The position numbers and the translations under genes were made by a program. The notes under the pieces are model-generated. The model worked only from the letters and a program-made list of their open reading frames with translations. It did not search any database and had not been told where the DNA came from. This document shows, one piece after another, positions 28,107 to 37,881 of a DNA stretch of 64,000 nucleotides. Positions within the stretch are counted from its first letter, which is position 1; every line of letters begins with the position of its first letter. Origin of the DNA: Sphingomonadales bacterium 39-57-19 (GTDB lineage: Bacteria; Pseudomonadota; Alphaproteobacteria; Sphingomonadales; Sphingomonadaceae); contig NCJG01000003.1 of NCBI GenBank assembly GCA_002282385.1, positions 79,852-143,851 of the forward strand, in the 5' to 3' direction.

Positions 28107-29026
28107 TGGCTGGGCAGTCGGAAACTCTTTGTAATCAGCCTTTGCGCTTTTCCATTCCGACCCGTGACGCGCGGGGACGGTTGGTGCGGCTTGACGAGGT
28201 GTTGGCTGAAATATTGGCCGCGCATGCTTATCCGCCGCTCATTGAGAAAACGCTCGCGGAAGCACTGGTGCTCACAGCATTGCTGGGCGCCTCGCTGAAG
28301 GAAAAAGGCAGCCAGCTGACATTGCAGACGCAAACCGAAAAGGGTGCCATTCGTTTGTTGGCCTGCGATTATAAGGATGGCGCATTGCGCGGATATGCGC
28401 AGTTTGATCCAGCGACCGTTGCTGCGCTGCCAGACGATGCCACATTATTTGGTATCTTCGGCAAAGGCTATCTTGCCATTACGTTCGACCGGATGAAGCC
28501 CGCTATTGAGGGCGGTGGCCGGTACCAAGGTATCGTGCCGCTTGAGGGCGATACGCTGGCGGATGCCGCCGCGAACTATTTTGTGCAGTCTGAACAAATA
28601 CCGACGCTCATTCGCGTTGCGGTTGACCATGTGAACGGCCGCTGTGTGGCTGGCGGGCTGCTCGTCCAGCATTTGCCTGAGGGCGAAGAAGGGCGCGAAC
28701 GCCTGCATGTCCGGCTTGACCATCCCGAATGGGCGCATGTGGAAATCATTGCCTCCACCATCGCCCGCGCCGAACTTGCCGATCCATCATTGCCACTGGA
28801 AGAAATCGTCTGGCGCTTGTTCCATGAGGAACAGGAAGTGCGCATTGAACAAGGCGACCCGCTGTCCAAGGGCTGCCGCTGCGACCCGGTGCATATCCGC
28901 GATGTTATTGCAAAATTTCCGGCAGAAGACCGTGCGGAGATGGCCGACGATGCCGGTGATATCGTGGTCGATTGCGAATTTTGTTCGCGCCGTTTTCCGG
29001 TGAGTTTGGCAAGCTTCAATAACTGA
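28106..29026 (+). CDS. hslO: Redox-regulated holdase chaperone Hsp33
   Basis: This 306-residue chaperone is activated by oxidative unfolding. The zinc-binding redox switch near the C-terminus is complete: a CxC (GCRCDP) and a CxxC (CEFC) about 35-40 residues later. The start at 28106 overlaps the argF stop. An upstream in-frame ATG at 28088 would lie inside argF and is less likely. Confidence 0.94.
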   Translation: MAGQSETLCNQPLRFSIPTRDARGRLVRLDEVLAEILAAHAYPPLIEKTLAEALVLTALLGASLKEKGSQLTLQTQTEKGAIRLLACDYKDGALRGYAQFDPATVAALPDDATLFGIFGKGYLAITFDRMKPAIEGGGRYQGIVPLEGDTLADAAANYFVQSEQIPTLIRVAVDHVNGRCVAGGLLVQHLPEGEEGRERLHVRLDHPEWAHVEIIASTIARAELADPSLPLEEIVWRLFHEEQEVRIEQGDPLSKGCRCDPVHIRDVIAKFPAEDRAEMADDAGDIVVDCEFCSRRFPVSLASFNN

Positions 29027-29162
29027 TCGAAATGCTTGGACCAATCCGGTCACGCATCGTTCACAGCCCACATTCTATCATGCGAAAAGCAGCATTTTGT
29101 GATATGTCTCGGCAATAAACGGGCCATTTCAACGAAAATGGCTGGTTTCGGGATTAACACTT

Positions 29163-29570
29163 ATGACATTAAAATACGCCCCATTTTGCCTTTCTGGTAC
29201 CATTTTACTGTCGCTGACTTCAGCCGCACTTGCGTTTACGCCAGCAAATGATCTGTCATTATTGAACACGCTGGAACGCGGGCAATGGAGTTTGCGGGCA
29301 GCTGGGGCTGAGGCACCATTGACAAAAATCTGTCTTGGCAATCCAGAGGTGCTAACCCAAATCCAGCATGCTGCTGCAGCCTGTGAGCGGTACGTTGTCC
29401 GTTCAACCGTGAATTCAGTTACGGTCAGCTACACATGCAAAGGTCAAGGACAAGGCCTGACGACTATCCGTAAGGAATCCAACCGGATCATCCACATTCA
29501 GTCGCAGGGCATTCGCAATAATGCGCCGTTTTCGTTTTCGGTCGAAGGCCGAAGGACTGGCCCTTGCTAG
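29163..29570 (+). CDS. Exported DUF3617-like protein
   Basis: This is a 135-residue protein with a signal peptide of 24 residues (cleavage after ALA). The mature part starts with a short helix and GQWSLRAAG. It continues with cysteines (KICLGNP, AACERY, SYTCKGQGQG, final Cys) suited to two disulfides in the periplasm. The layout, a 'how much of X' beta-rich domain, resembles DUF3617 proteins common in sphingomonads, whose role is unknown. A 7-bp hairpin (29123-29142) lies just upstream. Confidence 0.75.
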   Translation: MTLKYAPFCLSGTILLSLTSAALAFTPANDLSLLNTLERGQWSLRAAGAEAPLTKICLGNPEVLTQIQHAAAACERYVVRSTVNSVTVSYTCKGQGQGLTTIRKESNRIIHIQSQGIRNNAPFSFSVEGRRTGPC

Positions 29571-29621
29571 GCCCATCGCCGTCGTTGCGGCGTTCATGAA
29601 ATATTTACCATCTTTGCGTTA

Positions 29622-29717
29622 AAAGGATGCGTGTCTTTTAGGAGATACGCTTTCCTCCCGCACTGGCTGCAAAGCCATAACTGGGCCGCCGCTGTACAGC
29701 TTGGCGGCCCATTTTTT
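29622..29717 (+). ncRNA. Candidate small RNA with three hairpins and terminator
   Basis: Hairpin 1 pairs GCGTGTCT (29629-29636) with AGATACGC (29643-29650). A single-stranded TTTCCTCCCGCAC follows. Hairpin 2 is TGGCT-GCAA-AGCCA (29664-29677) with a GNRA tetraloop. Hairpin 3 pairs GGGCCGCC (29683-29690) with GGCGGCCC (29703-29710) and ends in ATTTTTT, a strong intrinsic terminator. The CCTCCC stretch could pair with Shine-Dalgarno sequences. The region has no reading frame. It could instead be the 3' UTR of the upstream gene. Confidence 0.5.
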
Positions 29718-29718
29718 A

Positions 29719-30903
29719 TCAGAACGCGGCGATGCCCGTGATGGCGCGCCCCAGAATCAACGCGTGGACATCGTGCGCTCCTTCGTAGGTGTTGACCGTT
29801 TCGAGGTTCGCCATGTGGCGCATGACTTGATATTCCTCGCTGATACCATTGCCGCCATGCATATCGCGCGCGGCGCGGGCGATATCGAGCGCTTTGCCGA
29901 CATTGTTGCGCTTCACGATTGAAATCATGTCGGGCGCCAGCTGGCCTTCGTCCATAAGCCGTCCGACGCGTAACGATGCCTGAAGCCCAAGCGCAATGTC
30001 GGTCATCATATCGGCCAGCTTCTTTTGATAGAGCTGGTTGGCGGCCAGCGGCTTGCCAAATTGATGGCGATCAAGACCATATTGACGCGCCGCATGCATG
30101 CAGAATTCTGCTGCCCCCAATGCGCCCCAGCTGATGCCGTAACGCGCACGGTTGAGGCATCCGAACGGACCCTTTAGGCCTTGCACATCCGGCAAAAGTG
30201 CGTCCTCACCAACCTCGACATTATCCATCATGATCATGCCAGTGGTTGATGCGCGCAGCGACAATTTGCCTTGAATTTTTGGCGCGGACAGGCCTTTCAT
30301 GCCCTTTTCCAGCACAAAGCCGCGAATGCCGCCGCCATGTGCTTCCGATTTTGCCCAGACGACAAAGACATCGGCAAAGGGTGCGTTTGAAATCCACGTC
30401 TTCGAACCGTTAATGACATATCCGCCATCAACTTTTTTGGCAAAGGTGCGCATGCCCGCAGGATCGGACCCGGCGTCCGGCTCAGTCAATCCAAAGCAGC
30501 CGATGAGCGTTCCTGCAGCAAGCCCGGGCAGATATTTGCGGCGCTGTTCTTCGGAACCATATGCATAGATCGGATGCATCACGAGCGACGACTGAACCGA
30601 CGCCATCGAACGATAGCCAGAATCGACGCGTTCAATCTCACGCGCAATCAAGCCATAGGCGACATAAGACGCGCCAGCGCCGCCATATTCTTCCGGAATC
30701 GTTGCGCCAAGCAAACCCGTTTGGCCCATCAGCGGAAACAATTCGGGCGCATCACATTCGGTCCGGTATGCCTCAATCACGCGCGGCTGCAATTCGCTTT
30801 GCGCAAAGGCATGTGCCGAATCGCGGATCATGCGTTCATCTTCGGTAAGCTGCGCATCCAGACGGAAGGGGTCGGACCAATCAAATGCTGCCAATTCGGC
30901 CAT
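29719..30903 (-). CDS. gcdH: Glutaryl-CoA dehydrogenase
   Basis: This 394-residue acyl-CoA dehydrogenase oxidises and decarboxylates glutaryl-CoA to crotonyl-CoA, the end of lysine and tryptophan breakdown. [14 protein letters not shown] and SKTWISNAP bind FAD and substrate. The catalytic Glu374 is in [10 protein letters not shown], typical of this subfamily. The start at 30903 follows GGAGAAACC. It is divergent from the ALDH7 gene at 31012, which fits a lysine-catabolism pair. Confidence 0.94.
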   Translation of the reverse strand: MAELAAFDWSDPFRLDAQLTEDERMIRDSAHAFAQSELQPRVIEAYRTECDAPELFPLMGQTGLLGATIPEEYGGAGASYVAYGLIAREIERVDSGYRSMASVQSSLVMHPIYAYGSEEQRRKYLPGLAAGTLIGCFGLTEPDAGSDPAGMRTFAKKVDGGYVINGSKTWISNAPFADVFVVWAKSEAHGGGIRGFVLEKGMKGLSAPKIQGKLSLRASTTGMIMMDNVEVGEDALLPDVQGLKGPFGCLNRARYGISWGALGAAEFCMHAARQYGLDRHQFGKPLAANQLYQKKLADMMTDIALGLQASLRVGRLMDEGQLAPDMISIVKRNNVGKALDIARAARDMHGGNGISEEYQVMRHMANLETVNTYEGAHDVHALILGRAITGIAAF

Positions 30904-31011
30904 AAGGTTTCTCCAATGTTGCATGGGTCGCTAAACTTTTTGTGTGCTGCGGGCAAGCTGGCAAAATGTCTGTAACCCGTCTATTCGCCTGCAATGAAAT
31001 AGGAGATACCC

Positions 31012-32502
31012 GTGAAGCTGGCAGCAGATGTAGAGACGATATTGAAAAACCTCGGAACCCAAAGTTCGGGGGATATGGCGTCATACTCGCCGGTCGATGG
31101 CAGCAATATCGGATCGGTACCAACCGCCTCTGCCTCGGATATGGATGTGGCGTGCACAAATGCCACCGCGGCGTTTCACAGTTGGCGCGCCGTACCCGCG
31201 CCGCGTCGTGGAGAGCTCGTCCGCCTGTTCGGCAATGCCTTACGCGAAGATAAGGAGAAACTGGCGCGCCTTGTCACCATCGAATGTGGGAAGCCGTTGT
31301 CCGAAGGCCTCGGCGAAGTGCAGGAGATGATCGACATTTGCGACTTCGCCGTCGGCTTGTCGCGCCAGTTGCATGGCCTCACCATCGCCAGCGAACGTCC
31401 CGGCCACCGTATGATGGAACAATGGCATCCCTTGGGGCCGGTGCTCGTCATCTCTGCGTTCAATTTCCCGGTCGCCGTTTGGGCGTGGAATGCGGCGTTG
31501 GCACTCGTCTGCGGTAATAGCGTTATCTGGAAACCATCGGAAAAAACCCCGCTGACGGCGGTGGCGGTACAAGCCATTTTTGAACGCGCGGTGACCGCAT
31601 TTGGCGATGCGCCAGCGCATGTATCTCAAGTGGTGCACGGCGGACGCGACGTTGGTGCGGCTTTGGTCGCGGACCCGCGCATCGCGCTCATCTCTGCCAC
31701 TGGCAGCACGCAAATGGGCCGCAAAGTCGGACAGGTTGCGGCCGCGCGCTTTGCCAAGACGATATTGGAACTTGGAGGCAATAACGCCGCAATCATCAGC
31801 GACAAGGCCGACCTTGCATTGGCGTTGCGCGGCGTCTTGTTCTCCGCGTTCGGCACAAGCGGGCAGCGGTGCACGAGTCTGCGGCGCGTCTTTGTGCATG
31901 ACGCGATCTATGACAATTTTGTAGAGGCATTGAAGGCCGCCAGCACATCGATGGCGGTTGGCGACCCTCTAGACAGCAGCAACCTTGCTGGACCGCTTAT
32001 TGACGAAGCGGCATATGACGGCATGCAAGTCGCGCTCAATGAAGCGCGCGCGCTTGGTGCAAATATCACGGGCGGCGAGAGGTTGGACATGAAGGGTGTC
32101 TATGTCCGGCCTGCGCTGGTCGATATGCCCACCCACAACGGCCCGGCATTGCGCGAGACCTTTGCGCCGATACTCTACATTTTCCGCTATCACGATTTGG
32201 CGCAGGCCATCGCACTTCAAAACAGTGTCGGCGCGGGGCTGTCGTCCTCAATATTCTCGACCGACGTCCGCGAGTGCGAACGGTTCCTGTCGGCAGAAGG
32301 TAGCGACTGCGGTATCGCCAATGTCAATATCGGCACATCCGGCGCTGAAATCGGTGGGGCATTTGGTGGTGAAAAGGAAACGGGCGGTGGTCGCGAATCC
32401 GGGTCGGACGCATGGAAAGCCTATATGCGCCGCGCGACGAACACGATTAACTATTCGAATGAACTGCCGCTTGCGCAAGGGGTGACTTTCGACCTAGGCT
32501 AA
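31012..32502 (+). CDS. amaB: ALDH7-family alpha-aminoadipate-semialdehyde dehydrogenase
   Basis: This 496-residue aldehyde dehydrogenase of the antiquitin group probably oxidises 2-aminoadipate semialdehyde to 2-aminoadipate in lysine/pipecolate breakdown. Glu253 (LELGGNN) and Cys287 (SGQRCTSLRR) are catalytic. The C-terminal GGAFGGEKETGGGRESGSDA block is highly specific to ALDH7. The start is GTG after AGGAG. The gcdH gene across the 108-bp divergent region supports the role. The carotenoid-oxygenase gene only 18 bp downstream leaves open a second aldehyde substrate. Confidence 0.88.
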   Translation: MKLAADVETILKNLGTQSSGDMASYSPVDGSNIGSVPTASASDMDVACTNATAAFHSWRAVPAPRRGELVRLFGNALREDKEKLARLVTIECGKPLSEGLGEVQEMIDICDFAVGLSRQLHGLTIASERPGHRMMEQWHPLGPVLVISAFNFPVAVWAWNAALALVCGNSVIWKPSEKTPLTAVAVQAIFERAVTAFGDAPAHVSQVVHGGRDVGAALVADPRIALISATGSTQMGRKVGQVAAARFAKTILELGGNNAAIISDKADLALALRGVLFSAFGTSGQRCTSLRRVFVHDAIYDNFVEALKAASTSMAVGDPLDSSNLAGPLIDEAAYDGMQVALNEARALGANITGGERLDMKGVYVRPALVDMPTHNGPALRETFAPILYIFRYHDLAQAIALQNSVGAGLSSSIFSTDVRECERFLSAEGSDCGIANVNIGTSGAEIGGAFGGEKETGGGRESGSDAWKAYMRRATNTINYSNELPLAQGVTFDLG

Positions 32503-32520
32503 CGTCTGAGGAGAGCGAAA

Positions 32521-33975
32521 ATGCGTGTCGACAAATTGCCACCGGTGAAAGCAACGCTGCAGCCGAGCAACCACCCCTATCTCAATGGTGCGTGGACGCC
32601 GCAGCATGAAGAAGTCACCGCGACTGACCTTGCCGTGATCGAAGGCAGCATTCCAGATGACATTGACGGCGTCTATTTGCGCAACACCGAAAACCAAGTC
32701 CATCAGCCGCTAGGGCGTTATCATCCCTTTGATGGCGACGGCATGATCCACCAGATTGATTTTTCGGGTGGTAAGGCAAGCTATCGCAATCGCTTTGTAC
32801 GCACCCGTTGTTTTCAGGCGGAGCAGGATGCCGGCGGCTCGCTGTGGGGTGGGTTGATGGACAAGGTGGGCGTGTCGAAACGCCCCGGCTTTGGCGCGCA
32901 TGGCAGCCTCAAGGATTCATCAAGCACCGATATCATCGTGCATGCCGGCAAGGCTGTGTCCACTTTCTACCAGTGCGGGGAAGGCTATGTGCTCGACCCC
33001 GAAACGCTGGAGCAGGAGGGCGTTGCGTCCTGGGTGCCGCTGGACGGCATTTCGGCGCATCCCAAAGTCGATGAACGCACCGGCGAGCTGCTGTTTTTCA
33101 ACTACTCCAAACATGCGCCTTATATGCATTATGGCGTGGTCGACCGCAGCGGAAAGCTGGCGCATTATGTGCCGATCCCGCTTCCCGGGCCGCGGTTGCC
33201 GCATGACATGATGTTCACCGAAAACTGGTCAATATTGTGCGACTTTCCTTTGTTCTGGGATGAAGAGCTGTTGAAGCGCGATGTCCATGTGACGCGGCTG
33301 CACGAAGGGCTGCCATCGCGTTTCGCGCTCATTCCACGTTATGGCCAACCCGAAGATATCCGCTGGTTTGAAGCGGACCCGACCTTTGTACTGCACTTCA
33401 TCAATGCCTATGAGGAAGGGGACGAGGTCATCCTCGACGGCTATTTCGAAGAGGATCCCTATCCGCCACCGATCGAAAATGCCGACGGCTATGGGCATAT
33501 GATGGCCTATGTCGACGAACATAGCTTTAAGCCCAAGCTGCACCGTTGGCGCTTCAACTTGAAGGATGGCACCACACGCGAGGAGCGGTTGGATGACCGG
33601 ATTTTAGAGTTTGGGATGATGAACCAACGCTATTTGGGGCTGCCCTATCGTTATGCCTATAGCACGACGTCAAAGCCGGGCTGGTTCCTGTTCACGGGCT
33701 TCGTCAAACATGATTTGGTCACCGGCGAGTCATGGGAAGTTCAGCTGACCGAAGGGCGTTATGCCAGCGAAGCGCCCTTTGCCCCGCGCGTGGGCGCGGT
33801 GGACGAAGACGATGGCTATCTTGTCAGCTTTGTGACCGACGAAAACCGTGGAACGTCAGAATGCATCCTGATCGACTGCAAACGCTTTGATGAAGGACCG
33901 GTGTGCAGAATTGCTCTGCCACATAAGATCAGCAGCGGAACCCACGCGCATTGGGCGGACCGAACGGTACTTTGA
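32521..33975 (+). CDS. Carotenoid/stilbene cleavage oxygenase (RPE65 family)
   Basis: This 484-residue iron enzyme cleaves a conjugated double bond with O2 to give two carbonyl products. The four iron-binding histidines are all visible: His180 (ISAHPK), His228 (LPHDMM), His292 (LHFINAYEE) and about His475 (GTHAHW). There is no signal peptide. GAGGAGAG precedes the ATG. Whether the substrate is an apocarotenoid or a lignin-type stilbene cannot be read from sequence; sphingomonads have both types. It is probably cotranscribed with the preceding ALDH. Confidence 0.88.
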   Translation: MRVDKLPPVKATLQPSNHPYLNGAWTPQHEEVTATDLAVIEGSIPDDIDGVYLRNTENQVHQPLGRYHPFDGDGMIHQIDFSGGKASYRNRFVRTRCFQAEQDAGGSLWGGLMDKVGVSKRPGFGAHGSLKDSSSTDIIVHAGKAVSTFYQCGEGYVLDPETLEQEGVASWVPLDGISAHPKVDERTGELLFFNYSKHAPYMHYGVVDRSGKLAHYVPIPLPGPRLPHDMMFTENWSILCDFPLFWDEELLKRDVHVTRLHEGLPSRFALIPRYGQPEDIRWFEADPTFVLHFINAYEEGDEVILDGYFEEDPYPPPIENADGYGHMMAYVDEHSFKPKLHRWRFNLKDGTTREERLDDRILEFGMMNQRYLGLPYRYAYSTTSKPGWFLFTGFVKHDLVTGESWEVQLTEGRYASEAPFAPRVGAVDEDDGYLVSFVTDENRGTSECILIDCKRFDEGPVCRIALPHKISSGTHAHWADRTVL

Positions 33976-34055
33976 CAGCCGCATATTGTTCGGTCACGAC
34001 ACGCTAGGAAATCAGCGCCTTTTCCCGGCCTTGCCTGGTCGCCAAGTAAACATTA

Positions 34056-34072
34056 CTAATATTTAATATTAG
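34056..34072. promoter_or_regulatory. Perfect 8-1-8 palindrome upstream of demethylation operon 1
   Basis: CTAATATT-T-AATATTAG is a perfect inverted repeat in the 191-bp gap before the first gene of the betaine operon. It lies about 95 bp upstream of the start, a reasonable place for an activator or repressor site. The LysR proteins at 44550 and 56787 are candidate binders. The rest of the gap shows no gene. Confidence 0.45.
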
Positions 34073-34166
34073 AAAAACCTGTTGCTGTGATTCCATGGCG
34101 CAATCCGATTGCCGCACAAGCTTTTTGTCTGACATAGGGCCGCGATAACGAAAATTGGTGGATGAT

Positions 34167-36674
34167 ATGAAGAGCACAGCACGGGCAGTTGTAATTGGTG
34201 GTGGCGTTGTCGGCGTAAGCACGTTGTACCATCTTGCAAAAATGGGGTGGAGCGATGTCGTGTTGCTGGAGCGTAAGGAGTTAACCTCCGGCTCAACCTG
34301 GCATGCCGCGGGCCTTTTGCCGCTTTTCAACCTGAGCTATTCCGTCGGTAAGCTGCATCAATATTCGGTCGGATTATATCCGACGCTCGAGGAAGAAACC
34401 GGCCTGCATGCCGGTTTTTCGCAAGTCACGAACATCCGGCTCGCGACCACCAAAGACCGGATGGATGAGTATAATTATTATGCGGGCGTTGCGCGCACCA
34501 TTGGCGTCGATGTTAATTTCCTGAGCCCCGACGACGTCAAAGATATTTGGCCGCTTGCGGATATGGACGGCGTTATCGGCGCTATCCAGCATCCCGATGA
34601 TGGTTATATCCAGCCCGCCGATCTCACGCAGGCATTGGCGAAGGGCGCGCGGCAGCGCGGCGCGACCATTTATCGCAACACAACGGTCACCGCGATCACA
34701 CAGCAGCCCAATGGCGAGTGGCTTATCTCGACGGATCAGGGCGACATCACCTGCGAGCATGTCGTATCATGCTCCGGCAATTTCGCGCGTCAGACAGGCG
34801 CGATGGTCGGCCTCGATATCCCCGTGATCCCCGTCGAGCATCAGTATATCGTGACTGAGCAGCATCCGGACATCATGGCGCGCAAAAAAGCTGGTTTGCC
34901 CGAAATGGGCGTCCTGCGCGAATCCGACGCAAGCTATTATATGCGTGAGGAAGCGGGCGGACTGTTGTTGGGGCCATATGAATTGGGTGCGCCGGCCTGC
35001 TATGTTGATGGCCCTTCGGCAACCAGCGAATATGAACTGTTCCCTGACGCGCTTGAACGGCTTGAGCCCTATATTCTCGCCGCAATGAAGCGCGTGCCAG
35101 CCTTTGGCGAGGTTGGCATCAAGCGCGTGTATAATGGCGCAATCGCTTATACGCCCGACGGGTCGCCTATTGTCGGGCCGGCATGGGGCCTGAAAAACTT
35201 CTGGCTCAACGAAGGCCACAGTTTTGGCGTTACCGCCGCAGGTGGCGCAGGTTGGCAATTGGCACATTGGATTGTCGATGGTGAACCTACCATCGACATG
35301 ATGGGCGTCGATCCGCGCCGCTTTGGCGATTATGCTGGCCGCGGCTTCTTGATTGAGAAGAACGAAGAGGCTTATGCCAAGGTCTTCACCGTGCATTATC
35401 CCGATGAAGAGCGTGAAGCGGGACGCGCATTGCGGCGTACCCCTTGCTATGACCGGATGAAGGCGCTTGGCGCGGTGTTTGGCAGTGTGTTTGGCTGGGA
35501 ACGCCCCAACTGGTTCGCGCCTGAGGGCTATGTGCTCAGCGAGGCTGATCTCGACAAGCCGGACGTGCTTTTGAACGACAATCATCCCGTCGTTGCCGAT
35601 CAACCCATTCGCGAAAAATGGTCGTTCCGTCGGTCCAACTATTTCGAACATGTCGGCAATGAGTGTCGCCATGTGCACGAAAAAGTCGGCATTCAGGATA
35701 TGAGCGCATTCGCCAAATGCGAGATATCAGGCCCCGGTGCGGAAGCCTGGCTCGACCAGTTGCTAACAAATGCGGTGCCGAAAAAGGTCGGACGCGTAAC
35801 CTTGTCCTATCTGCTGACCAACAAGGGCGGCGTGCGCAGTGAGTTCACCGTCTATAAAGTCGCGCCGCAGCGTTATTATCTTGTCTCGGCTGGCGCATAT
35901 GAGCGGCATGACCATGATTATTTGAAAAAGGCCCTGCCGCGCGATGGTTCTGTCAGCTTTGAACGGCTGACCACGGCGATGGGCGTGCTCGTTCTGGCGG
36001 GCCCGCGTTCGCGCGATGTGTTGGCGAAGCTTACCGATACCGACCTGTCCAATGATGCCTTCCCATGGCTGACGGGCAAGAAAATGAGCATTGGTCTAGC
36101 GCAGGTCGATGCGCTGCGGGTCAATTTCATCGGTGAACTTGGTTGGGAAATCCATCATCCGATCGAAATGCAGAATTATATTTTCGACCGGTTGATGGAG
36201 GCTGGCGCAGAATTTGAGATTAAGCCGTTCGGTATCCGCGCGATGACGTCGATGGCGCTCGAAAAAAGCTACAAGCTGATCCCGCGTGAATTGTCGGTTG
36301 AATATTCGGCGTTTGAAAGCGGATTGGATCGCTTTGTCAGCTTGAAGAAACCGACCTTTCATGGCCGCGATGCATTGCTTGCATGGCGCGAACGGGGCGC
36401 TGCCAACACGCTTGTGACGATGGAAGTGCATGGTGTGACCGATGCCGATGCGCGCGGGTCTGAGCCGATTTATCATGGCGATGATGTCGTTGGCCGCGTG
36501 ACGTCTGGCGGTTATGGTTGGCGCGTGGGCAAGTCTCTTGCGCTTGCGATGGTCCGGCCTGATTTGGCGCAGATAGGCGCAGAGTTTGAAATCGCGATCT
36601 TGGGCGTTCGCCATAAGGCGACGATCATCGCGGACTCGCCGTTCGACCCTGAAAATAATGCACTGAAGAGCTAA
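34167..36674 (+). CDS. Dimethylglycine-dehydrogenase-like flavoprotein (DAO-GcvT fusion)
   Basis: This 835-residue two-part protein oxidatively removes an N-methyl group, probably from dimethylglycine, and hands the C1 unit to tetrahydrofolate. Residues 1-400 are a DAO-type FAD domain (VVIGGGVVGVSTLYHLA). His46 in SGSTWHAAGL matches the His that carries covalent FAD in mammalian and Arthrobacter enzymes. Residues from about 430 are a GcvT-like folate domain (GRVTLSYLLTNKGGVRSEFT, VNFIGELGWEIH). ATG 34167 is chosen over an in-frame TTG at 34155. It opens operon 1; the Rieske gene follows after 4 bp. Confidence 0.88.
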   Translation: MKSTARAVVIGGGVVGVSTLYHLAKMGWSDVVLLERKELTSGSTWHAAGLLPLFNLSYSVGKLHQYSVGLYPTLEEETGLHAGFSQVTNIRLATTKDRMDEYNYYAGVARTIGVDVNFLSPDDVKDIWPLADMDGVIGAIQHPDDGYIQPADLTQALAKGARQRGATIYRNTTVTAITQQPNGEWLISTDQGDITCEHVVSCSGNFARQTGAMVGLDIPVIPVEHQYIVTEQHPDIMARKKAGLPEMGVLRESDASYYMREEAGGLLLGPYELGAPACYVDGPSATSEYELFPDALERLEPYILAAMKRVPAFGEVGIKRVYNGAIAYTPDGSPIVGPAWGLKNFWLNEGHSFGVTAAGGAGWQLAHWIVDGEPTIDMMGVDPRRFGDYAGRGFLIEKNEEAYAKVFTVHYPDEEREAGRALRRTPCYDRMKALGAVFGSVFGWERPNWFAPEGYVLSEADLDKPDVLLNDNHPVVADQPIREKWSFRRSNYFEHVGNECRHVHEKVGIQDMSAFAKCEISGPGAEAWLDQLLTNAVPKKVGRVTLSYLLTNKGGVRSEFTVYKVAPQRYYLVSAGAYERHDHDYLKKALPRDGSVSFERLTTAMGVLVLAGPRSRDVLAKLTDTDLSNDAFPWLTGKKMSIGLAQVDALRVNFIGELGWEIHHPIEMQNYIFDRLMEAGAEFEIKPFGIRAMTSMALEKSYKLIPRELSVEYSAFESGLDRFVSLKKPTFHGRDALLAWRERGAANTLVTMEVHGVTDADARGSEPIYHGDDVVGRVTSGGYGWRVGKSLALAMVRPDLAQIGAEFEIAILGVRHKATIIADSPFDPENNALKS

Positions 36675-36678
36675 GCCG

Positions 36679-37881
36679 ATGTCTCGTTTCGCCCCCATCG
36701 CTGACTTGCTTGCGCAGGATCGCAAGGGCCATACCTTGCCGCGCGAATTATATGTCAGCGAAGACGCTTTCGAATTTGATACGCAGGTCATGCTAAAGTC
36801 GGTTTGGCTTTACGCCTGTACCGTCGCGCATGTGAAAAATCCCGGTGATTTTTTCGTGTTCGAACTGGCGCAGAATTCCGTCGTCATTGTGCGTGGCCGC
36901 GATATGCAAGTGCGCGCGTTTTGGAACAGCTGCCGACACCGCGGGGCCAAAATCTGCTTGGAACAGCGCGGACGGGCGCCGCGTTTAATGTGTCCCTATC
37001 ATCAATGGACATACGGTCTTGATGGTCAGCTGCTTGCCGCGCGCAGCATGGCGGAGGATTTTGACAAGGCAGATCATGGGCTTTCGCCGGTGGCTCTCGA
37101 AAATGTCGGCGGACTTATTTTCGTTTGCTTGGGCGACAATCCACCGCCGATTGACCGCGTAAAGGCCGACATATCCGAACAGATTTCGGTATATGATCTC
37201 GAAAAGCTAAAGGTCGTTGTTCAGGACAATTATATCGAAGACGCCAACTGGAAATTGGTGATGGAGAATAATCGCGAATGTTACCATTGCGACGTCGGCC
37301 ATCCTGAACTGATTAGTGTTCTTGGAACAACAGGCTTTGGAAAAGATGCGCCCGATAATGCGGCGAAGCATGAAGAGTGGAAAGCGCTCGGCATCGACCA
37401 TGACCTGATCGAATTTCCCGACGGCTGGTGGCACCGGGTCGCGCGGTTGGCGTTGGCCAATGGTGTGGTAACGCAATCGATAGATGGCAAGCTTGCGTGT
37501 CAAAAATTGATCGGGCCATTCACGGCGCCTGAAACGTCTAGCCTGTCTGTTTGGACTCAACCCAATAGCTGGCACCATTTCTGCTGTGACCATGTCGTGA
37601 CATTTTCACTGACACCGATTTCGCCGGACAAGACATTGCTGCGCACCAGTTGGCTGGTGCACGAAGATGCGGTTGAGGGTGTCGATTACGATCCCGATCA
37701 TTTGGCCGCATTGTGGCGCAAAACAAACGAGCAGGACGGGCATTTCTCTGCGATCAACCATCGCGGGATCGCCAGCGATGGCTATATTCAGGGGCCTTAT
37801 GCCGTGGAAGAAAAGCTGGTCGACGACTTTAAGAGTTTCTATGTGAGCCGCGCTACAGCTGCGCTTGAGAAAATATCATGA
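36679..37881 (+). CDS. Rieske oxygenase alpha subunit, glycine-betaine-monooxygenase-like (GbcA type), copy 1
   Basis: This 400-residue oxygenase probably demethylates a quaternary ammonium compound, releasing formaldehyde. The Rieske [2Fe-2S] ligands are Cys85, His87, Cys105 and His108 (NSCRHRG, MCPYHQWTYG). The mononuclear iron site includes His203 and His208 (ECYHCDVGHPE). Sequence style and neighbours point to glycine betaine as substrate, though carnitine- or proline-betaine-type substrates are possible. The ferredoxin-reductase partner (GbcB) is not in this window. It overlaps soxB by 4 nt. Confidence 0.88.
   Translation: MSRFAPIADLLAQDRKGHTLPRELYVSEDAFEFDTQVMLKSVWLYACTVAHVKNPGDFFVFELAQNSVVIVRGRDMQVRAFWNSCRHRGAKICLEQRGRAPRLMCPYHQWTYGLDGQLLAARSMAEDFDKADHGLSPVALENVGGLIFVCLGDNPPPIDRVKADISEQISVYDLEKLKVVVQDNYIEDANWKLVMENNRECYHCDVGHPELISVLGTTGFGKDAPDNAAKHEEWKALGIDHDLIEFPDGWWHRVARLALANGVVTQSIDGKLACQKLIGPFTAPETSSLSVWTQPNSWHHFCCDHVVTFSLTPISPDKTLLRTSWLVHEDAVEGVDYDPDHLAALWRKTNEQDGHFSAINHRGIASDGYIQGPYAVEEKLVDDFKSFYVSRATAALEKIS

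Noticed and set aside
29123..29142. A 7-bp hairpin as a terminator
   Set aside because: No T-run follows it; it may just be a leader structure of the DUF3617 gene.
34767..35678. A 303-codon minus-strand frame
   Set aside because: It is antisense to the dimethylglycine-dehydrogenase-like gene and shows no domain.
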